Positions 8,707 through 17,172 of a DNA stretch of 64,000 bases are shown in pieces. Source of the DNA: Bacillus sp. FJAT-45350 (GTDB taxonomy: Bacteria; Bacillota; Bacilli; Bacillales; NISU01); NCBI RefSeq assembly GCF_002335805.1, contig NZ_NISU01000001.1, positions 186,001-250,000 on the forward strand. The letters are read 5' to 3'. The position numbers were made by a program, and so were the translations under genes. The notes beneath the pieces were generated by a model. The model had not been told where the DNA came from. It ran no database searches and worked only from the letters and a program-made list of their open reading frames with translations. Each line of letters starts with the position of its first letter. Position 1 is the first letter of the stretch.

Positions 8707-9843
8707 TTATTTAGACCATCTATCGATTAGAACATTAATTGCTCCATCGCCAGTAACATTTGTTGCTGTACCAAAGCTATCTTGTGCCATATAAAGAGCA
8801 ATCATTAATCCAATAGCTACTTCGTTAAAACCAAGCATCGACGTAAGGATACCTAATGCAGCCATGATGGCACCACCAGGCACACCAGGTGCAGCAACCA
8901 TGATTAAACCAAGCATTAAAATGACAGGGATCATCTGAGGTAAAGATGGCTGTATTAACTCAGGAGAAAGTGTCATTACTGCAACTGCACAGATTACGAT
9001 TGTAATGATGCTCCCAGATAAATGGGTAGTTGCACATAATGGGACACCAAAGTTTGCGATATCTTCTTTTACTTTATTATTTTTTACTGATTTTAATGTT
9101 ACGGGTATTGTAGCAGCACTGCTCATCGTTCCTAATGCTGTAAAATACGCTGGTAACATATTTTTTAGTAGCATAAATGGATTTTTCTTTGCTATAAGTC
9201 CAGCTACCATATATTGAATTAGTAACCATGCCCAATGAGTGATAATCGCAAGTACAAGAACGACCCCAAATACTTTAAGTGTATCGAATACAGTTCCTTC
9301 AGAAGCTAATTCAGCAAAGATTCCTGCAATATAAAATGGTAGGAAAGGAATAATTATTCTTGTAATAACAAGTTCAATTATTGATTTACCTTCATCAAAT
9401 ATTTTCTTTAGGTTCTCAGAACTTGTTTTAGCAACTCCAATTCCAAATACAAATGCAGTAACTAGCGCCGTTACAACTCCCATCATTGGTGCAATCTCTA
9501 GAGTTAGGAAGGGTTCTAATGCTGAACTATCCGTCACATTTCCACTCTCGGTTGTTAAGAATGGTATAATAATAATAGCTACAATAAATGCTAGAAGCCC
9601 TGCAAGGAATGTAGAGACATAGGCTGTACCTACAGTCATACCGACTAATCGTCCCGAATTTTTTCCTAAATTAGCGACACCACTAGCAATAAAGAATAGA
9701 ATGATAAATGGAATAATAAAGCCAATAAAACTTCCAAAAAGAACTTTAAGAGTAATAAGACTTCTTACGATAAATTCTGGTCCAATTAATCCGATAAATA
9801 ATCCTAAGATAATACCAATGATTAATTTGAATATTAATTTCAT
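8707..9843 (-). CDS. dicarboxylate/amino acid:cation symporter (DAACS family)
   Basis: A 378-residue polytopic membrane protein of the sodium:dicarboxylate symporter family (GltP/SstT relatives). Family landmarks are the serine-rich SSAATIPVTLKSVKN region, the GVPGGAIMAALG re-entrant segment and the last helix AQDSFGTATNVTGDGAIN, where NVTGDG replaces the usual NMDGT-type motif. The start at 9843 follows AGAAGGAG; an upstream start at 9900 has no such site. It lies between kdgKA and gntK but is transcribed separately. The substrate (C4-dicarboxylate, glutamate or Ser/Thr) is not determinable; the divergent substrate motif argues against a plain aspartate/glutamate carrier. Confidence 0.85.
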   Translation of the reverse strand: MKLIFKLIIGIILGLFIGLIGPEFIVRSLITLKVLFGSFIGFIIPFIILFFIASGVANLGKNSGRLVGMTVGTAYVSTFLAGLLAFIVAIIIIPFLTTESGNVTDSSALEPFLTLEIAPMMGVVTALVTAFVFGIGVAKTSSENLKKIFDEGKSIIELVITRIIIPFLPFYIAGIFAELASEGTVFDTLKVFGVVLVLAIITHWAWLLIQYMVAGLIAKKNPFMLLKNMLPAYFTALGTMSSAATIPVTLKSVKNNKVKEDIANFGVPLCATTHLSGSIITIVICAVAVMTLSPELIQPSLPQMIPVILMLGLIMVAAPGVPGGAIMAALGILTSMLGFNEVAIGLMIALYMAQDSFGTATNVTGDGAINVLIDRWSK

Positions 9844-10000
9844 AATGATTGACTCCTTCTTATAATAATGTCCACGCAGGAAAAACAAATGTATATTCAT
9901 ATTTTACATATTTTTTGTCAAAAAACAACGAATTTTCATTTATTCAGAATAATTAATTTATTATTTTAGGAAAGTAAGAGATAGTATTAGAATAAGAAAA

Positions 10001-10025
10001 GGATGCCGGAAAAACTCCAGCACCC
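10001..10025 (-). terminator. imperfect hairpin after the 72-residue gene
   Basis: Minus-strand stem GGTGCTGG/CCGGCATCC (one bulge, G-U pair) with T-rich sequence after it, 27 bases past the small gene. Confidence 0.5.
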
Positions 10026-10051
10026 TAATAGCAAATTGTTATTAAAATCAC

Positions 10052-10270
10052 TTAGTCCGAATGTCCAATAACTTCAATAATTGGTTTACCATTAATATCC
10101 TCAATATCACCAATTTCTTCATCATGTCTTTCAAGCGTATTTCGCAAATTTAGTATTGTATCGGATACATTCTCTTTTAGTTCAATATCAACCCAATCTG
10201 TTATAGTCTTCTCTTTTGAATCATACACAGCGTATTGGTTATCCTCAGAAACTAGCCAGAATCTTTTCAT
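10052..10270 (-). CDS. small conserved-looking acidic protein, unknown
   Basis: A 72-residue soluble, acidic protein beginning MKRFWLVSEDNQYAVYDSKE, with a mixed beta-strand/helix pattern and an ending KPIIEVIGHSD. It has a good ribosome site (GAAAGGAAGGTG) and an intrinsic-type hairpin after it, so it is probably a real single-gene unit. I do not recognise a family. Nothing in its position between the symporter and gluconokinase genes indicates a function. Confidence 0.6.
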   Translation of the reverse strand: MKRFWLVSEDNQYAVYDSKEKTITDWVDIELKENVSDTILNLRNTLERHDEEIGDIEDINGKPIIEVIGHSD

Positions 10271-10351
10271 TATACACCTTCCTTTCAGCCCAGTAATATT
10301 AGTATGCCTAACTTAATTGAACTAAAAAATAAAAATGTCACAAACGATAAG

Positions 10352-11884
10352 TTATTGAGTACGCTGATAATTAGCTAATGTTTGAAAATGTGGCTTTAAT
10401 GAATTATATAACCCTTTATAGATTTCATAAAGCTCTAAATAAGTATTATGGTTATAGGAATTAGGAATTAATGATTTCTTCATTGGTATGTGGTCTTTTA
10501 TTGCTTCAAGAGATTCAACTTCTCCGATAGCATATAAACTAAACCAAGCTGCCCCCCAAGCAGAACTTTGGTGACTTTCAGGTATTTGTATTTCATGACC
10601 AAACATATCTGATAAAATTTGTAGCCATAATTCAGAACGCGCAAAGCCTCCGCTAGCTAAAATATTATTTGGTTTACCCGCAAGCCGTTCAAGAGCTTCC
10701 CCAACGTTATAAAGGCTGAAAATAACTCCTTCCAATCCTGCGCGAATCATATGATCCTTATTATGGGCTAAAGTTAATCCAATAAAGCTGCCGCGAGCAT
10801 TTGCATCCCAATGAGGGGCACGTTCTCCATTTAAATAGGGAAGGAATATTAATCCATCAGACCCAGCTTTAATCTTACTTGCTCTCTTCGTTAGAAGATC
10901 ATATATATGTACTCCTTGTTTAGGTGCAATTATTTCATCATACTCCCCTAATAAATCTTTTAACCATTGTAAAACAATTCCTCCGTTATTCGTAGGACCT
11001 CCAGTAATCCACAAATCTTGTGTTAAGCCATAACAGAAGATTTCTTGTAAGGTATCTGTAGTAGGTGCATTTGTCATTTGTCTGATGGCTCCACTTGTCC
11101 CTACAGTAATCGCCACATCACCAGGTGAAATAGCCCCAATCCCTAAATTAGCAAGGGGGCCATCACTTGCACCAATCGCAAAAGGAATGTCTCCATGTAT
11201 GCCTATTTTATTTGCAACATTTGGGTCTAGCCCCTGACATATATAAGTTGGTGGGACAGGCTTAGAAAGTTGTTCTTCGGTAATACCTACTAAGCATAGA
11301 GCATCTTCTTCCCAAGTAAATGTACGAATGTTAAATAATCCACTTGCAGAAGCAACAGAATAGTCAACGACATACTCTCCAAACCATTTTTGCATAATAA
11401 ATTCTTTAATAGAGATAAATTTTCTTGCTCTTTTGTATGGTTCGTAATCGTTTTCCTTCATCCAAAGTAGTTTGATTAATGGAGACATAGGGTGAATTGG
11501 AGTACCAGTTTTAAGGTAGATGTCAGTACCACCGTTTGCTTTTAGAGCTTGTCCTTGTGCCACACTCCGACCATCTGCCCAAGTAATAGATGGAGATAGA
11601 GGTTGGTGATTTTCATCAACGCATATAATTGAATGCATTGCTGATGATATTCCAATCGAAATAATTTGCTCTGCTTCAATATTACTTGAGGCAATAGCGT
11701 CATGTAATGCATGAATTGCTGCTAACTCTATCTGTAAAGGGTCTTGTTCAACCCATGATGGACAAGGATGAAATACTGAGTATGAGCTTTCACTTTCGGC
11801 GATTACGATTCCATTTTTATTAAAAATGACGGCTTTTGTACTTGTTGTTCCTATATCTAAGCCAATAACATAATGTTTTTTCAT
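10352..11884 (-). CDS. gntK: gluconokinase (FGGY family)
   Basis: A 510-residue FGGY carbohydrate kinase whose sequence closely follows Bacillus GntK, which phosphorylates D-gluconate to 6-phosphogluconate. Seen are the phosphate loop GLDIGTTSTK (8-17), PSITWADGR, the GASDGPLANLG substrate region, the ATP-site VGTSGA, and the C-terminal ASGGFARSELWLQI signature. The start at 11884 follows GGGAGAAAATCG; an upstream in-frame ATG at 11902 is less likely. It lies downstream of the RpiR-type regulator on the same strand and divergent from the TRAP operon, which suggests that the TRAP system imports gluconate or a related sugar acid (inference). Confidence 0.9.
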   Translation of the reverse strand: MKKHYVIGLDIGTTSTKAVIFNKNGIVIAESESSYSVFHPCPSWVEQDPLQIELAAIHALHDAIASSNIEAEQIISIGISSAMHSIICVDENHQPLSPSITWADGRSVAQGQALKANGGTDIYLKTGTPIHPMSPLIKLLWMKENDYEPYKRARKFISIKEFIMQKWFGEYVVDYSVASASGLFNIRTFTWEEDALCLVGITEEQLSKPVPPTYICQGLDPNVANKIGIHGDIPFAIGASDGPLANLGIGAISPGDVAITVGTSGAIRQMTNAPTTDTLQEIFCYGLTQDLWITGGPTNNGGIVLQWLKDLLGEYDEIIAPKQGVHIYDLLTKRASKIKAGSDGLIFLPYLNGERAPHWDANARGSFIGLTLAHNKDHMIRAGLEGVIFSLYNVGEALERLAGKPNNILASGGFARSELWLQILSDMFGHEIQIPESHQSSAWGAAWFSLYAIGEVESLEAIKDHIPMKKSLIPNSYNHNTYLELYEIYKGLYNSLKPHFQTLANYQRTQ

Positions 11885-11945
11885 CGATTTTCTCCCTTTC
11901 ATTGTTTGACTCTAGCGAAGAGTATTAGTTTTTATATGAAAGAAG

Positions 11946-12794
11946 TTAGATTCTTTTCAATGAAATGGCTTCCCTTAATTTTTGTAAAGAAGGCTTCATT
12001 AAATCTTTCCTCCCAATACTAATATTTACGTATAAAGCATCAATGATACTTAATTGAGCAAGTCGAGATGCTAGAGCTTCAGAGCGAAACTCAGTTTCTT
12101 GAGATACGGTATAAAGTGAAATATCCGCTCCTTGACTTAGCGGTGATTTTGCTAAAGTTGTAATCGCAATTGTCATGATTCCATATTCCTTAGCTAATTC
12201 TAATGCCAGTAAAATATCACGGCTTGTACCTGAATGAGAAATTAGAACGACTACATCATCTGTTGTTAGCTGTGATAGAGACATTAATTGTAGGTGAGAG
12301 TCAGTATAGGCTGCAGTTTGAATTCCTGTTCTCATAAATTTATGGTTAGCATCTAATGCGATAATACCGGAACCACCACTACCGTAAAATTCTACCCGAT
12401 TTGCTTTTAACATCGCCTGTACTGCTTTTGAAAAGCTTTTTTGTTCAAACACTTGTAGTGTTTCTTCTAGTGTTCGAATATTTGATTTAAATACTTTTTC
12501 TGCAACCGTTTTTTCGTCGTCGTTTTCCTCGATAGTTTCATGTATATCTTGAATAGGTGTTACTAATTCAGATGCAAGTGCTATCTTCATCGCTTGATAT
12601 CCTTTGAATCCAATTCGTTTACAGAATCGAAATACAGTTGCTTCTGCTATCTCTAAATTCTCTGCTATTTGGTTGATTGTGGAATGAATGATCTTGTTTG
12701 GGTTGTCGATAATATAGTCTGCTACCATTTTTTCCTTGTCGCTAAATAGTGGGTAGGATGCACGAATTCTAGCTATACAATGCTTATTTTCCAT
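11946..12794 (-). CDS. MurR/RpiR family transcriptional regulator
   Basis: A 282-residue regulator with an N-terminal RpiR-type helix-turn-helix (about 5-80, INQIAENLEIAEATVFRFCKRIGFKGYQAMK) and a C-terminal SIS sugar-phosphate-binding domain (about 125-260, FYGSGGSGIIALD and ISHSGTSRDILLAL). Such proteins respond to phosphorylated sugars. The start at 12794 is preceded by GAGGG; an upstream start at 12836 lacks a site. It lies upstream of gntK in the same orientation and faces the TRAP operon, so it probably controls both, with 6-phosphogluconate or KDPG as a likely effector (inference). Confidence 0.9.
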   Translation of the reverse strand: MENKHCIARIRASYPLFSDKEKMVADYIIDNPNKIIHSTINQIAENLEIAEATVFRFCKRIGFKGYQAMKIALASELVTPIQDIHETIEENDDEKTVAEKVFKSNIRTLEETLQVFEQKSFSKAVQAMLKANRVEFYGSGGSGIIALDANHKFMRTGIQTAAYTDSHLQLMSLSQLTTDDVVVLISHSGTSRDILLALELAKEYGIMTIAITTLAKSPLSQGADISLYTVSQETEFRSEALASRLAQLSIIDALYVNISIGRKDLMKPSLQKLREAISLKRI

Positions 12795-12872
12795 TATTAT
12801 TCCCTCTTTTCTTATACTAAGTATATTGTATCTCATTTTAATTATTTGAAAAATATTATTTCTTTAAAAGTA

Positions 12873-12900
12873 TTGAAAAAGAAATTTTTTATCATATAAT
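12873..12900 (+). promoter_or_regulatory. sigma-A-like promoter of the TRAP operon
   Basis: TTGAAA (12873-12878) and TATAAT (12895-12900) with a 16-base spacer. It would give a leader of about 300 bases before the binding-protein gene. It lies in the 412-base divergent region between the regulator and the TRAP genes. Confidence 0.6.
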
Positions 12901-12907
12901 GATTTTA

Positions 12908-12920
12908 GAAATAAAATTTC
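12908..12920. promoter_or_regulatory. GAAAT-AAA-ATTTC palindrome, candidate RpiR operator
   Basis: A perfect 5+3+5 inverted repeat placed at the expected transcription start of the TRAP promoter. GAAA/TTTC half-sites are common for RpiR-family regulators. A looser GAAA-N7-TTTC repeat lies at 12848-12862. Assignment to the neighbouring regulator is inference. Confidence 0.45.
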
Positions 12921-13023
12921 ATGTTACTGAAAAGTAACAAAGGAGTTGATATGAAGAATTTCGGATGATTGCCTTTGTAAAAGTCATTCATTTATCGTAA
13001 GTAACATTTACTAACATTTCAAT

Positions 13024-13037
13024 TGAAAACGTTTACT
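13024..13037. promoter_or_regulatory. cre-like site 1 (CcpA)
   Basis: TGAAAACGTTTACT fits the Bacillus catabolite-responsive element, TGNAANCGNNNNCN. It lies about 117 bases downstream of the likely transcription start, a roadblock position. Confidence 0.6.
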
Positions 13038-13080
13038 TATTTAGTTTAATTTACGAATACGATATTTCTTTAGGAAAGGA

Positions 13081-13094
13081 TGTAAGCGATTACA
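13081..13094. promoter_or_regulatory. cre-like site 2 (CcpA)
   Basis: TGTAAGCGATTACA is a near-perfect palindromic cre box. Two such sites 57 bases apart suggest carbon catabolite repression of the TRAP operon. Confidence 0.7.
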
Positions 13095-13206
13095 CTTTGT
13101 GAATTTTCTAATAATTAGTAATTCGATTTATTTAAAGGATAATAAGTAAATTTTATTATTTAAGCCCATACTAACAAAAGTAAAGACTATCTAGGAGGAT
13201 TTAATC

Positions 13207-14262
13207 ATGAAAAAGTTATTATCAACATTTTTACTCGGTTCAATGGCAATGGTAATGGCAGCCTGTGGAGGGGCTGGAGATGACACCGGTGGAGCTACTG
13301 ATCCAGTAGTAGATGAAGGAGCACCTGCTGCTACAACTCATACAATTCGTGCTGGAATTGGTTTGAATAATGAGCATCCACAGTACAAAGGTTTACTTAA
13401 ATTTAAGGAAATCGTTGAAGAACGTACAAATGGTGAAATTGTTGTTGAAACATATCATAGTAGTCAATTAGGTGATGACCGTTCAATGATGGAAGCATTA
13501 CAGTTAGGAACACAAGAAGTAACTGTACCATCAACGGCACCAATCGCAAACTTTGTACCAGAGTTTACTGTATTTGATTTTCCATTCCTATTCCCTAGCT
13601 CAGAAGTTGCTGATGAAGTATTAGATGGGGAAGTAGGTCAGAAGTTATTAGACATGCTAGATGCTCAAAACTTAGTAGGGTTAGCATACTGGGAAAATGG
13701 CTTCCGTAATGTGACAAATAGCCGTCGTGCAATTGAGACATTAGAGGATTTCAAAGGATTATCACTTCGTACAATGGAAAACGAGTTACACTTAGATGCA
13801 TTCCGTGCTTTAGGTGCAAATCCAACTCCAATGGCATTTGGTGAGTTATTTACTGCATTACAACAAGGTACAGTTGATGGACAAGAAAACCCATATGCAA
13901 CAATCTATTTAGAAGGTTTATATGAAGTTCAAGACCATGTATCAAACACAAACCATATTTACAGCCCGTTCGTATTTTTAATGAGTAAATCTTTCTTTGA
14001 TGGATTATCTGAAGAGCTTCAAGCTATCGTTCAAGATGCAGCTTTAGAAGCTGGTCAATACCAACGTGAATTAAACCGTGTAGCTAACGCAGAATACTTA
14101 GAAAGCTTACAAGAAGTTGGAATGACTTACACTGAGATTTCTGAAGAAGAACGTACTAAAATCGTTGAAACGGTTCAACCAGTTCTACAAAAATATGTTG
14201 ACCGTGTTGGTGAAGAAATCGTAAATGAAGTATATGATGCAATTGAAGCTGCTCAGCAATAA
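13207..14262 (+). CDS. TRAP transporter substrate-binding lipoprotein (DctP family)
   Basis: A 351-residue extracytoplasmic solute receptor for a tripartite ATP-independent periplasmic transporter. The first 20 residues are a lipoprotein signal (MAMVMAACG; Cys20 lipidated), followed by a Gly/Asp/Ala-rich linker. The mature part has the DctP fold: IRAGIGLNNEHPQYKGL, the ALQLGTQEVTVPS strand, the NSRRAIETLEDFKGLSLRTMEN block with an arginine that normally binds the substrate carboxylate, and GTVDGQENPYATI. The carboxylate-binding arginine supports a sugar acid or dicarboxylate ligand. RBS CTAGGAGG. First gene of the operon, separated from the permeases by a hairpin. Confidence 0.92.
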   Translation: MKKLLSTFLLGSMAMVMAACGGAGDDTGGATDPVVDEGAPAATTHTIRAGIGLNNEHPQYKGLLKFKEIVEERTNGEIVVETYHSSQLGDDRSMMEALQLGTQEVTVPSTAPIANFVPEFTVFDFPFLFPSSEVADEVLDGEVGQKLLDMLDAQNLVGLAYWENGFRNVTNSRRAIETLEDFKGLSLRTMENELHLDAFRALGANPTPMAFGELFTALQQGTVDGQENPYATIYLEGLYEVQDHVSNTNHIYSPFVFLMSKSFFDGLSEELQAIVQDAALEAGQYQRELNRVANAEYLESLQEVGMTYTEISEEERTKIVETVQPVLQKYVDRVGEEIVNEVYDAIEAAQQ

Positions 14263-14270
14263 TTGATGTA

Positions 14271-14306
14271 AGGGGCTTGAAAGCCAAGTCTTTCAAGCCC
14301 CTATTT
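14271..14306 (+). terminator. intercistronic hairpin after the binding-protein gene
   Basis: Perfect 13-base arms (14271-14283 and 14290-14302) followed by ATTTTATT. It probably attenuates transcription into the permease genes, giving excess binding protein over permease. Confidence 0.75.
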
Positions 14307-14411
14307 TATTAAGACGTAAAGAAAAAGAAAGGTGGTAATCTGTCTGAAAGATTGTCAGCTTTGTTTTCCTTTTCATTAAAATCAAAGCATCTATAGAAAG
14401 AGGGGAAAAAA

Positions 14412-14984
14412 ATGAAGGTCGTTAAGTGGCTAGATGAACATTTTGAAGAAGTATTTTTAGTTATCTTTTCAGCCATTATGGTTGTTGTTATTGCTGCACA
14501 AGTATTCATGAGGTATGTAATGGAATCGTCCCTTGCTTGGTCTGAAGAATTAGCAAGATATTGTTTTATTTGGCTCGTATACTTAGGTATTAGTTATGGT
14601 GTTAAGAAACAAAGACATATTAAAGTTGATGTAGTTTTAATGTTATTAAAAGATAGAGGGAAAATCTTATTAAGTATATTTGCTAATCTTATCTTCCTAG
14701 GTTTTGCTATTTTTGTTGTTATTTATGGCTATGGAATCGCAAGTCAGATCCTAAATTTAGGTCAAAAATCTCCAGCTCTTCAAATTCCAATGGGATATGT
14801 CTATATGGCAACGCCTATTGGTATGGGTCTAACAGCTATTCGAATCGTTCAACAAATTGTGAAGCAAGTACAAGCTTTACGTGGAAAAGATGAATTTGAT
14901 GTTAGGACAGAACAAGAACGACTCTTAGAATCAGAGCAAGAAGCAATTGAAGAAGGACAGCACAAGCTGTTAGAGAAGAAATAG
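14412..14984 (+). CDS. TRAP transporter small permease (DctQ family)
   Basis: A 190-residue protein with four predicted membrane helices (about 15-37, 50-66, 85-110, 130-150), the layout of the DctQ subunit that pairs with the large permease in sodium-driven uptake. Characteristic is SSLAWSEELARYCFIWLVYLGISYGVK. The last 35 residues are a charged cytosolic tail rich in Glu and Lys. The start is preceded by AGAGGGG. The large-permease gene begins 15 bases after the stop. Confidence 0.9.
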   Translation: MKVVKWLDEHFEEVFLVIFSAIMVVVIAAQVFMRYVMESSLAWSEELARYCFIWLVYLGISYGVKKQRHIKVDVVLMLLKDRGKILLSIFANLIFLGFAIFVVIYGYGIASQILNLGQKSPALQIPMGYVYMATPIGMGLTAIRIVQQIVKQVQALRGKDEFDVRTEQERLLESEQEAIEEGQHKLLEKK

Positions 14985-14999
14985 GGAGGGAATGACATC

Positions 15000-16277
15000 A
15001 TGACAGCTTTAGTTTTATTTGGTAGCTTCGCAGTATTTCTTCTGTTAAGTGTACCAATTGGGATATCATTAGGTCTAGCGACTTTAGTATCACTTATTTA
15101 TTCAGGCTCTCTACCTTTGCAGTTTTTAGCGCAAGGTTTAGTAACATCTGTCGATTCATTTCCCCTTATGGCAGTACCTTTCTTCATTTTGGCTGGTGAA
15201 ATCATGGGGAAAGGTGGAGTCTCTGACAGGCTGTTCCGAGTAGCCAATACGGTAGTAGGAAATAAAACTGGTGGTTTTGCAATTGCGACAATTATTACTT
15301 GCATGTTCTTTGCAGCTATTTCAGGTTCTGGTCCTGCAACTGTTGCAGCAATCGGGGGAATTATGATCCCTGCGATGGTACGACAAGGGTATGATAAAAA
15401 ATTTGCGACAGCTGTAGTTGCTGCAGCAGGGTCACTTGGGGTAATTATTCCACCAAGTATACCTATGGTTATTTATGGGGTAGTTGGTTCAACTTCAATT
15501 GGAAGCCTATTTATTGCAGGGATTATTCCAGGTCTATTAGTTGGATTAGGGCTAGTGTTGTGGACATATATCTATTCAAGGAAAAAGGGTTACCATGGGA
15601 CAGATGAGAAATTCTCATTTAAAAAGTTTCTTGAAGCATCATGGGAAGCTAAATGGGCATTGCTTGTTCCAATTATCATTTTAGGTGGTATTTATGGTGG
15701 TATATTCACACCTACGGAAGCTGCAGTAATTGCAGTAGTTTACGGATTATTAGCAGGAATGGTCCTTTATAGGGAATTAAAAATTAAAGAGTTACCAAAA
15801 GTATTTGCTGATGCGGCGTTAACGACAGCTACGATCCTTATCATAGTAGGTACAGCAACTGCCTTTGGACGCTTATTAACAGTAGAACAAATTCCAAACC
15901 AGGTTGCTGAAGCGATGCTATCTGTTTCTCAAAACCCAATTGTAATCATTTTATTAATAACAGTTCTACTATTAATTGTAGGTTGCTTCATGGATACATT
16001 AGCAGCAATTATTATCCTAACCCCTATTTTATTACCTATAGCAATAAGCATAGGCTACGATCCGATTCACTTCGGTATTATTATGATTGTTAACTTAGCT
16101 ATTGGCTTTATCACACCACCATTAGGTGTAAATTTATTTGTAGGCTCTGGTATATCGGGTCTTTCAATCGAAGCTATATCAAAGGCTATTATTCCATTCT
16201 TTATTGCCATGGTTATTACTTTGTTAATTATAATATTCATTCCACAATTATCTCTTTATTTATTGCAATTTAGATAG
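15000..16277 (+). CDS. TRAP transporter large permease (DctM family)
   Basis: A 425-residue polytopic protein of the DctM family, the transport subunit of TRAP systems. The PLMAVPFFILAGEIMGKGGV, SGSGPATVAAIGGIMIPAM and GVIIPPSIPMVIYG stretches are family landmarks, and the second half repeats the pattern (TPTEAAVIAVVYG, AIGFITPPLGVNLFVGSG). GGAGGG precedes the start. It is the third gene of the operon; an HPr-like gene follows 40 bases later. Substrate is inferred only from neighbours (gluconate or hexuronate-type acid). Confidence 0.93.
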   Translation: MTALVLFGSFAVFLLLSVPIGISLGLATLVSLIYSGSLPLQFLAQGLVTSVDSFPLMAVPFFILAGEIMGKGGVSDRLFRVANTVVGNKTGGFAIATIITCMFFAAISGSGPATVAAIGGIMIPAMVRQGYDKKFATAVVAAAGSLGVIIPPSIPMVIYGVVGSTSIGSLFIAGIIPGLLVGLGLVLWTYIYSRKKGYHGTDEKFSFKKFLEASWEAKWALLVPIIILGGIYGGIFTPTEAAVIAVVYGLLAGMVLYRELKIKELPKVFADAALTTATILIIVGTATAFGRLLTVEQIPNQVAEAMLSVSQNPIVIILLITVLLLIVGCFMDTLAAIIILTPILLPIAISIGYDPIHFGIIMIVNLAIGFITPPLGVNLFVGSGISGLSIEAISKAIIPFFIAMVITLLIIIFIPQLSLYLLQFR

Positions 16278-16317
16278 GATAAATTGGGACAATCTTGATA
16301 CCTATTGAAAGGGTGAT

Positions 16318-16578
16318 ATGATGACTACGAGTCAAAAGGAAATTACCGTTAACATTAGTGAGGAACAGACGATTGTTGAATTAAGTAAAAAAATACAATC
16401 CTATAAATCAGAAATTTTTCTTTCAAAAGTATTAAGAGGTACTCCGATGGAAGTGAATCTAAAGAGTTTTTTAGGGTTAATTACACTTCATCTAGAGAAC
16501 CATGATAAAATCTTAGTACGGGCAGTTGGTGAAGATAGTACCGAGGCACTTGAGGAAGTTGTATCGTATTTGACGTAA
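16318..16578 (+). CDS. HPr/Crh-like protein without the active-site histidine region
   Basis: An 86-residue protein that aligns with HPr and Crh over its second half: EVNLKSFLGLITL corresponds to the VNLKSIMGVMSL segment holding regulatory Ser46, here Ser50, followed by ILVRAVGEDSTEALEEV. The GIHARPA segment with phosphorylatable His15 is replaced by EEQTIVEL, so it cannot carry PTS phosphate at that position. Crh, a CcpA cofactor, also lacks this histidine. It is last in the TRAP operon, 40 bases after the permease and before a strong terminator. A role in catabolite control or transporter regulation is inference. The start may be 16318 or 16321. Confidence 0.75.
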   Translation: MMTTSQKEITVNISEEQTIVELSKKIQSYKSEIFLSKVLRGTPMEVNLKSFLGLITLHLENHDKILVRAVGEDSTEALEEVVSYLT

Positions 16579-16593
16579 AAGAAGATTAGTACA

Positions 16594-16640
16594 AAAGCTG
16601 CGAATTGATTGTTAGACTAACAATCGATTCGCAGCTTTTT
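16594..16640. terminator. bidirectional terminator after the TRAP operon
   Basis: Arms 16594-16615 and 16617-16638 form a long stem with one mismatch and T-runs on both strands. It separates the TRAP operon from the convergent carbonic-anhydrase-like gene. Confidence 0.88.
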
Positions 16641-16668
16641 ACAAATCTATAAAATAATTAGTTCGAAG

Positions 16669-17145
16669 TTATGTTGATATTCTTTCTACTTTAAAATCTT
16701 CATGATCATTTGAGAATAACAACCCATGAAATGTAAGCTTATGTGGTAAGAGTGGGTGCTTGTTTAACATCTCTAAGTTTGTTTGAATTTCTACTTTAGG
16801 ATTTCTAGCTGAAAGCCATTTTTCTAAATAATGTTTAGAAGGGTGGTCAAGGTAATGTAATAGCTCAAATGTTTCATCCTTAACCCCTTCCTGTTGAAGC
16901 CAAGCGCGTATATCAGAATAGGAAGTATGCTCATTTTTATCCACTATATAATCTACAAAGTAGAAATCAGAAATTTGTTCCTTATATGCAGCTAATAGTA
17001 TAGAACGAACTGTGTTTCCAAAAGGGTGAAGCACGCCATGATGATACGATTGCAATATGACTACATCTTTCTTATCTAGCTGTAAATGATGTAATGTATA
17101 ATCAATTATTTCAATATGAGATGTTAAAATCATGCTTTTTTTCAT
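16669..17145 (-). CDS. cysteine-free beta-carbonic-anhydrase-like protein
   Basis: A 158-residue soluble protein. HPFGNTVRSILLAAYKEQIS (40-59) resembles the RNAGN...RSLLIA stretch of beta-carbonic anhydrases, and LTFHGLLFSNDHEDFKVE near the C-terminus resembles their final VHGWLYD segment. Both zinc motifs are lost: CxDxR aligns with SHIEI near residue 9 and HxxC aligns with DYIVDK; the protein has no cysteine at all. It therefore cannot be a normal zinc enzyme. It follows sbtA by 27 bases in the same operon, suggesting a regulatory or scaffold role in bicarbonate uptake (inference). The start is preceded by GGGGAGGT. Confidence 0.6.
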   Translation of the reverse strand: MKKSMILTSHIEIIDYTLHHLQLDKKDVVILQSYHHGVLHPFGNTVRSILLAAYKEQISDFYFVDYIVDKNEHTSYSDIRAWLQQEGVKDETFELLHYLDHPSKHYLEKWLSARNPKVEIQTNLEMLNKHPLLPHKLTFHGLLFSNDHEDFKVERIST

Positions 17146-17172
17146 GAGATACCTCCCCTATATAGAGTTAGA

